64,000 nucleotides of DNA from Stieleria marina. Lineage in GTDB: Bacteria; Planctomycetota; Planctomycetia; Pirellulales; Pirellulaceae. The stretch covers positions 7,739,719 to 7,803,718 of the forward strand of contig CP036526.1 in NCBI GenBank assembly GCA_007741555.1, read 5' to 3'. The notes beneath the pieces were generated by a model. The model was given only the letters and a program-made list of their open reading frames with translations. It searched no databases and was not told where the DNA came from. Shown one piece after another: positions 59,851 through 64,000 of the stretch. A program made the position numbers and the translations under genes. Numbering within the stretch: the first letter of the stretch is position 1; each line of letters begins with the position of its first letter.

Positions 59851-61221
59851 TTAGACTTGGTACTCTCGATCCTTGACGATTCCCGGCTGTGGAATCGGAT
59901 ACTTGCCTTCATCATCGGACGTCACGGGCGCGGGTCCGTCAGGAGTCATTTTGTCGGCATCGGGAGCAAACTCATGCTCGCAGTTAAGCATTTGATCGTA
60001 CGTGATTTCTTGTCCGGTGTGCGCGGCCATGCGTCCCATGCTGGTCACCAAACTTGCTTCCACTCCACGGGGCACTTCGTTGTACGGCTTGTCGTTGACG
60101 ATCGCATCGAGTAGGTCGTCCCACTCCAGTTGGTACGGATTCTTTTCGGGCTGGGGGTACTTCCAAACGATATCTTCATCCACTTGATTCTGTCCGCTGA
60201 AGATTCTCACTTTGCCGGGTTTGTGGCCAGACATGCTCACAAACGCGCTGCCCTTGCTGCCGTGGACGACGCTGGACATGTTGTTTTGGCAACCTAACAT
60301 CGTGCGACCGTCGAAAAAGAGTTTCGATCCGTCGTCGTAGGTGTATTCGACCGAGTAGACGTCAAAGTTTTGATCAACAAAGTCACGGCGATAGTGGCGT
60401 CCACCGACGGCTTGTGCTTTGACAGGCCAAGAATTTTTCATCCACGACGTTTCGTCAATTTGGTGAATATAAAAATCGCTGAACATCCCGCCGCTAGCCC
60501 AAAGGAAACTGTGGAAGTTCTGAATCTGGTGCATCACTTCGGACATATCGTCCGGCTTGGGCTTTGAAAACGCCGATGCCGATTGTCCCTGCATTCGGTA
60601 AGCTCGCATCGCGATGATGTCGCCAATTTGCCCATCGCTAATTCGCTTGTGCAACTCTTGTCGACCACGGCAATGGCGGACCATCAAACCCACAGCGCAC
60701 TTCAGATTTTTCTCGTCGGCTTTCTTTGATAGCTCCAGCATTCGCTTGGCGCTGGGCCCATCGGCGATCAGCGGTTTTTCCATAAACACGTTTAGCCCAA
60801 GATCGATGGCGTGTTGGAAATGCACCCATCGAAACGCAAGCGGCGTGGCAAAGATGACGATATCGCCTGGATCAAGCGCTGCCATGGCTTCTTTGTAGGA
60901 ATCAAACCCGATGTGCTGACGATCTTCGGGAACATCAACCTTCTCGGGCGTCTCCTCGAATTTGCCACGCAATGCTCCCAAACTTGATTCCATTTTGTGG
61001 GGAAACACATCCGCCATCGCGACCAACCGTGTTTGAGCATTCTTGACCGACAGGGCTTGAGAAGCAGCGCCGGTGCCTCGTCCACCACAGCCGATCAAAG
61101 CGACTTTGATCGTATTGGCGTCTTTCTTTTCTTGACCGTAGACGTAGGGTGCCGTCAATGTGCTCAGCGCCGTCGCGGCGCCGGCAGTCTTCATAAAGTT
61201 ACGGCGATCAGAAGGTTGCAT
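59851..61221 (-). CDS. Gfo/Idh/MocA-family oxidoreductase, Tat-exported
   Basis: A 456-residue protein with a twin-arginine signal (SDRRNFMKTAGAATALS, Arg6-Arg7). The NAD-binding Rossmann site is IKVALIGCGGRGTG (38-51), with MADVFPHKM, DIVIFATPLAFRWVHFQHAIDLGLNVFMEKPLI (active-site EKP) and a C-terminal alpha/beta domain with the pattern of planctomycete Gfo/Idh proteins (AVGGRHYRRDFVDQNFDVYSVEYTYDDGSKLFFDGRTM). It should oxidise or rearrange a sugar with a tightly bound NAD; export with cofactor via Tat is common for this subfamily. Start ATG 61221. The SUMF1-like gene lies upstream on the same strand, 101 bases away. Confidence 0.93.
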   Translation of the reverse strand: MQPSDRRNFMKTAGAATALSTLTAPYVYGQEKKDANTIKVALIGCGGRGTGAASQALSVKNAQTRLVAMADVFPHKMESSLGALRGKFEETPEKVDVPEDRQHIGFDSYKEAMAALDPGDIVIFATPLAFRWVHFQHAIDLGLNVFMEKPLIADGPSAKRMLELSKKADEKNLKCAVGLMVRHCRGRQELHKRISDGQIGDIIAMRAYRMQGQSASAFSKPKPDDMSEVMHQIQNFHSFLWASGGMFSDFYIHQIDETSWMKNSWPVKAQAVGGRHYRRDFVDQNFDVYSVEYTYDDGSKLFFDGRTMLGCQNNMSSVVHGSKGSAFVSMSGHKPGKVRIFSGQNQVDEDIVWKYPQPEKNPYQLEWDDLLDAIVNDKPYNEVPRGVEASLVTSMGRMAAHTGQEITYDQMLNCEHEFAPDADKMTPDGPAPVTSDDEGKYPIPQPGIVKDREYQV

Positions 61222-61258
61222 GGTGGGATTCCTTGAGGTGGGAATTGACTCGAACGTT

Positions 61259-61281
61259 CTAGCCTGCAAACGACAGGCTAG
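61259..61281. other. CTAGCCTG/CAGGCTAG hairpin
   Basis: A perfect 8-bp stem (61259-61266 with 61274-61281) with a 7-base loop lies between the SUMF1-like gene and the Gfo/Idh gene, both on the minus strand. No T run follows on the minus strand, so it is not a standard terminator. It may separate expression of the two genes. Confidence 0.45.
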
Positions 61282-61321
61282 CGGTTCGCATTAATAAGAT
61301 TGGTTCAGCGAGATCATCATT

Positions 61322-63031
61322 CTAGTACCGCATGCCACTGGCGCTGTTCCAGTAGAAGTACATTTCTTCGACCGAGGGGACTTTAAGTGGCCGGATGACG
61401 CGAAAACCTATCCAAGGCGCGTCGGTGTGGTACCAGATACTCTGCGGAAGCTGCGGATCGGTTTCCTTCCACGCTTCATCGGACCCAACACGGGCGGCTG
61501 AGCGCAGCTGGTCAAATTCATCGGCCCAACCGCCGCCGCGTGCCGAACGTGGATAAAGCTTGGAAGGTTTGACGTACGGATTGCTCGGATTGTCTTGGAT
61601 CAGTTCAAAATAGTTTTCCGTGAACTTGTCTGCCGTCCATTCGCGGACGTTGCCGTGGATGTCGAACAAGCCCCAGGGGTTCGGTTTCTTCAAACCAATT
61701 TTCTGGTACTTCTCTTTGCTGTTGGCAGAGTACCACGCGTAGTCGGCCAGCTGTCCGTTACCGAAGGAATACGGTGTCGTGGTGCCCGCGCGGCAAGCGT
61801 ATTCCCATTCTGCTTCGGTGGGCAATCGATAAAAGTGACCGGTCTGGGCACTCAGCCATTGGCAATACTTGTTGGCCGCGTGCTGAGTCATGCTGATGGC
61901 GGGATAGCCCAACTGGCCCATCCCAAAACTCATCTCCGTATACGGTGGTGTCGGCTGCGAAACGCCATCGACAATGGTGTGAACGTTGGCATCGTAATCT
62001 TTGCGCGCACCATGCTTTTCGCGCGAAGCTTCCGTAATCATAAAGGGTTCGTACTCGTCCCAAGTCACCTCGTACTTGCCGATCCAAAACGGATCGACGC
62101 TGACTTTCGTCTGCGGACCTTCGATCGGCGAACGAAACTTTTCGTCTTCGGGACTGCCCATCAAGAATGTTCCGCCTTTGATGGCGACCATCTGGAAAGG
62201 TGCTTTCGTTAGCGGCACGGCACTTTTATAGTCAGCCATGTCGGCTTCGGATTCGACCTTCGATGTCGCAAGGATTTTGGCGTGAATCTGTGCAACCAAT
62301 TCGATGTCATCGACAGTCACTTGCGGCCCGACTTCTTTGGCCTTCTTTTCCAGCTTCAAATCAGCCGGCCAGATCGCACCTTGGTCAATCCACATTCGTA
62401 GCGTCTTAGTCATGCTGCTGGGCAACGGCCCACCGGAATTTTTGGGCGGCATCAGTGAATCGTCGTTTTTGCCCGCCACGGTTGTCGTATAAAGCGAACT
62501 ATCAGCGGCATCAAACGCTGTGATCGCACCGCTATCGAACGCCATTTCACGCGTCGTCAAATCCAGCCCGCCTTCGGGATCATCACCGCTGTGGCAGGAA
62601 ACACATTGTTGTTCCAGAATCGGCTGAATGTTTTTAACGAAGTCGATGCGCGGCTGAATCTTAATGGGTTTGTCACTGTCCCACTTTGCGCCACTAGCGA
62701 CCCATTTGCGAAGCAATTCGATTTGCGATGGGTCAAGCGGTTCGTCTGGCGGCATGATGTCCGCATCATCATGTGCCAACATTGTGCTGGTCAGTAACGT
62801 GCTGTCGGTGGGATTGCCAGGCACGAGAGCGGGACCGCTCGCACCACCGGCCAAAGCACCAGCTAGCGTGTCCAACCGTAGTTCACCTTCGGCCTCCTTT
62901 TCCCCGTGGCAATGAACACACGCCGATGCCAGCAGAGGTTGGACAGGCGCAAAGTCAACGACCGGCTCCTGTGAATTCACCCGTGAAACAAAACAGAGAA
63001 CGAGGATGCAGAAGGCAGAAAGCGATTTCAT
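61322..63031 (-). CDS. Secreted SUMF1/formylglycine-generating-enzyme-like protein with two CxxCH domains
   Basis: A 569-residue protein with a signal peptide (1-20), two planctomycete-type cytochrome c domains (CVHCH at 38-42, CVSCH at 143-147, each followed by MPP-type turns PDEPLD and MPPKNSG) and a C-terminal FGE-sulfatase domain (about 285-565: GTFLMGSPEDEK, YEVTWDEYEPFM, RLPTEAEWEYACRAGTTTPYSFGNG, NPWGLFDIHGNVREWTAD). The haem domain plus FGE fold is a secreted planctomycete combination. FGE converts a sulfatase cysteine to formylglycine in other proteins; the copper-site cysteines could not be identified here, so activity is open. Encoded upstream of Gfo/Idh and probably functionally linked to carbohydrate breakdown. 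Confidence 0.92.
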   Translation of the reverse strand: MKSLSAFCILVLCFVSRVNSQEPVVDFAPVQPLLASACVHCHGEKEAEGELRLDTLAGALAGGASGPALVPGNPTDSTLLTSTMLAHDDADIMPPDEPLDPSQIELLRKWVASGAKWDSDKPIKIQPRIDFVKNIQPILEQQCVSCHSGDDPEGGLDLTTREMAFDSGAITAFDAADSSLYTTTVAGKNDDSLMPPKNSGGPLPSSMTKTLRMWIDQGAIWPADLKLEKKAKEVGPQVTVDDIELVAQIHAKILATSKVESEADMADYKSAVPLTKAPFQMVAIKGGTFLMGSPEDEKFRSPIEGPQTKVSVDPFWIGKYEVTWDEYEPFMITEASREKHGARKDYDANVHTIVDGVSQPTPPYTEMSFGMGQLGYPAISMTQHAANKYCQWLSAQTGHFYRLPTEAEWEYACRAGTTTPYSFGNGQLADYAWYSANSKEKYQKIGLKKPNPWGLFDIHGNVREWTADKFTENYFELIQDNPSNPYVKPSKLYPRSARGGGWADEFDQLRSAARVGSDEAWKETDPQLPQSIWYHTDAPWIGFRVIRPLKVPSVEEMYFYWNSASGMRY

Positions 63032-63183
63032 AGCGAATTGGCAGAGTGAATTAATTGAAGTTTGCAGTTTTGGGTGGGAAGCATTTATTCAAGAAGCATC
63101 GGACAACTGAATCCGAACGGCGGGGCGATCCCCATTGTAAACAAAGCGATGGGCAGAGCGGTGCTTTCCAAAAAAGCCCCTGT

Positions 63184-64000
63184 TCAATCCTTCAATGCCG
63201 CGTGCAGAATCTCGGCAGGGTGCATTGCTCGCTTGCTAGTCCCGTCGTGGATTTGATGTCGGCAGGAAGTCCCCGGTGCGGCAATCAGAGTTTCGGCATC
63301 AGCGTCCCGCAACGCTGGAAACAAAACTAGTTCGCCAATCTGCATGGACAAATCGTAGTGTTCTTTTTCGTAGCCAAACGAACCCGCCATTCCACAACAT
63401 CCGCTCGGAATGACCGACACCGAGTAGTTTGCCGGCAAGCTAAGTGTATCAATGATGGACTGACTATCGGTCAGTGCTTTTTGAAAACAGTGTCCATGCA
63501 GCAGCACACTGCGAGACTGGTCGGTAAACGAGTCGCTGTTAATCCGGCCGTCAGCGAATTCGCGAGCCAAAAATTCTTCCAACGTGAAACAGTGTTCGGC
63601 GATTTGGATTGCCGAAGCTTTCAGTTCGTCGGTCGCCAGATCGATTGATTCATCCCGAAAGGTCAAGATCGCGGAAGGCTCGATTCCGACCAGCGGCACT
63701 GATTCGTTGACAAGATCCGACAGCTGCGTGGTATTTCCATTGACGATCTCCTTGGCTTTTCGCAGAAAGCCCTTGGACAACCAGGTTCGGCCGCTTTCTG
63801 AGATTGGCGACAGTTCGACCTTGTACCCCAAGGACTCCAATAGTTCGACGGTTTTGATCCCGATGTCGGCGTCAGTGAAATTGGTGAACTCGTCGCACAA
63901 CAAAACCAGTTGGCCAGTCTTTCCAACATTCACGCTGGGTTGATGTCGATCGAACCAACGACGCAGAGTGGTGCGGGCAACTTTGGGTATCGTGCGTTCT
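63184..64000 (-). CDS. FAD/Fe-S D-lactate-dehydrogenase-like oxidoreductase, C-terminal part; 5' end outside window
   Basis: The frame is open through the right edge, so only the last 271 residues are seen. They hold a CCG domain: a TLRRWFDRHQPS lead, LVLLCDEFTNFTDADIGIKTVELLESLGYKV, LVGIEPSAILTFRDE, HGHCFQKAL and SGCCGMAGSFGYEKEHYDLSMQIGE. This is the C-terminal Fe-S/heterodisulfide-reductase-type half of YdiJ- or GlcD/GlcF-like FAD-linked oxidases. The whole protein should oxidise D-lactate, D-2-hydroxy acids or glycolate and pass electrons on through Fe-S clusters. The GTG at 63933 is internal, not the start. The FAD half lies outside the window. Confidence 0.9.
   Translation of the reverse strand, partial: ERTIPKVARTTLRRWFDRHQPSVNVGKTGQLVLLCDEFTNFTDADIGIKTVELLESLGYKVELSPISESGRTWLSKGFLRKAKEIVNGNTTQLSDLVNESVPLVGIEPSAILTFRDESIDLATDELKASAIQIAEHCFTLEEFLAREFADGRINSDSFTDQSRSVLLHGHCFQKALTDSQSIIDTLSLPANYSVSVIPSGCCGMAGSFGYEKEHYDLSMQIGELVLFPALRDADAETLIAAPGTSCRHQIHDGTSKRAMHPAEILHAALKD

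Overview
The window looks like chromosomal DNA of a planctomycete, most likely of the Pirellulaceae (Rhodopirellula-like). This rests on gene content, not on a database search: an adjacent DUF1552/DUF1592-type pair, secreted proteins with planctomycete-type CxxCH domains, a sulfatase-modifying-factor-like protein with haem motifs, three ECF-type sigma factors next to three large Ser/Thr kinases, a membrane-anchored HDAC-like protein, Tat-exported Gfo/Idh and DUF1552 proteins, and many short secreted proteins of unknown function. No rRNA, tRNA, CRISPR array, IS element, integrase or phage gene was recognised. Base composition looks even by eye (not computed). Both edges cut through genes.

Layout. 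1-4083: the C-terminal part of an SF1 Upf1-like helicase, a convergent GMC oxidoreductase and an aspartate/aromatic aminotransferase. 4254-10676: an oligopeptide ABC importer operon (binding protein, two permeases, two ATPases) with overlapping GTGA junctions. 10864-19906: a thioredoxin-like secreted protein, a cupin-like protein, a tetrahaem cytochrome c, a strong terminator, a large secretin-N-domain protein and an MmpL/RND exporter. 19947-25341: hemerythrin, EpmA-type lysyl ligase, a ThiF/MoeB-type E1-like enzyme and ClpC. 25801-38862: mainly envelope or periplasmic proteins (TPR membrane protein, zinc-ribbon/DUF4190/WD40 fusion, PQQ-type propeller, DUF937, alpha/beta hydrolase, PDZ), then NhaA, a LOG-type protein and gamma-glutamyltransferase.

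38932-53594 is the most distinctive stretch. Three sigma/kinase modules lie within about 15 kb. In the first, a giant kinase with an FG-GAP-like ectodomain overlaps the sigma gene behind it (TAATG). In the second, a sigma gene overlaps a kinase (ATGA) whose N-terminus carries a zinc-anti-sigma motif. In the third, a sigma gene is followed by a 75-residue membrane protein that overlaps a kinase (ATGA). Between them lie a secreted ankyrin/gluconolactonase fusion and a Met/Gly-repeat secreted protein. The arrangement suggests envelope-sensing transcription circuits using kinases as receptors, anti-sigma factors or both.

53802-64000 is a typical planctomycete set of secreted catabolic proteins: DUF1552, DUF1592-type cytochrome, NIPSNAP, HDAC-like, Gfo/Idh and SUMF1-like with haem motifs. 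It ends with the Fe-S C-terminal part of a D-lactate-dehydrogenase-like oxidoreductase. Short intergenic inverted repeats with arms AGCCGCTGGC...GCCACGGGC recur at several places. Hairpins with a TGCGA/TCGCA core also recur, two of them acting as likely terminators.
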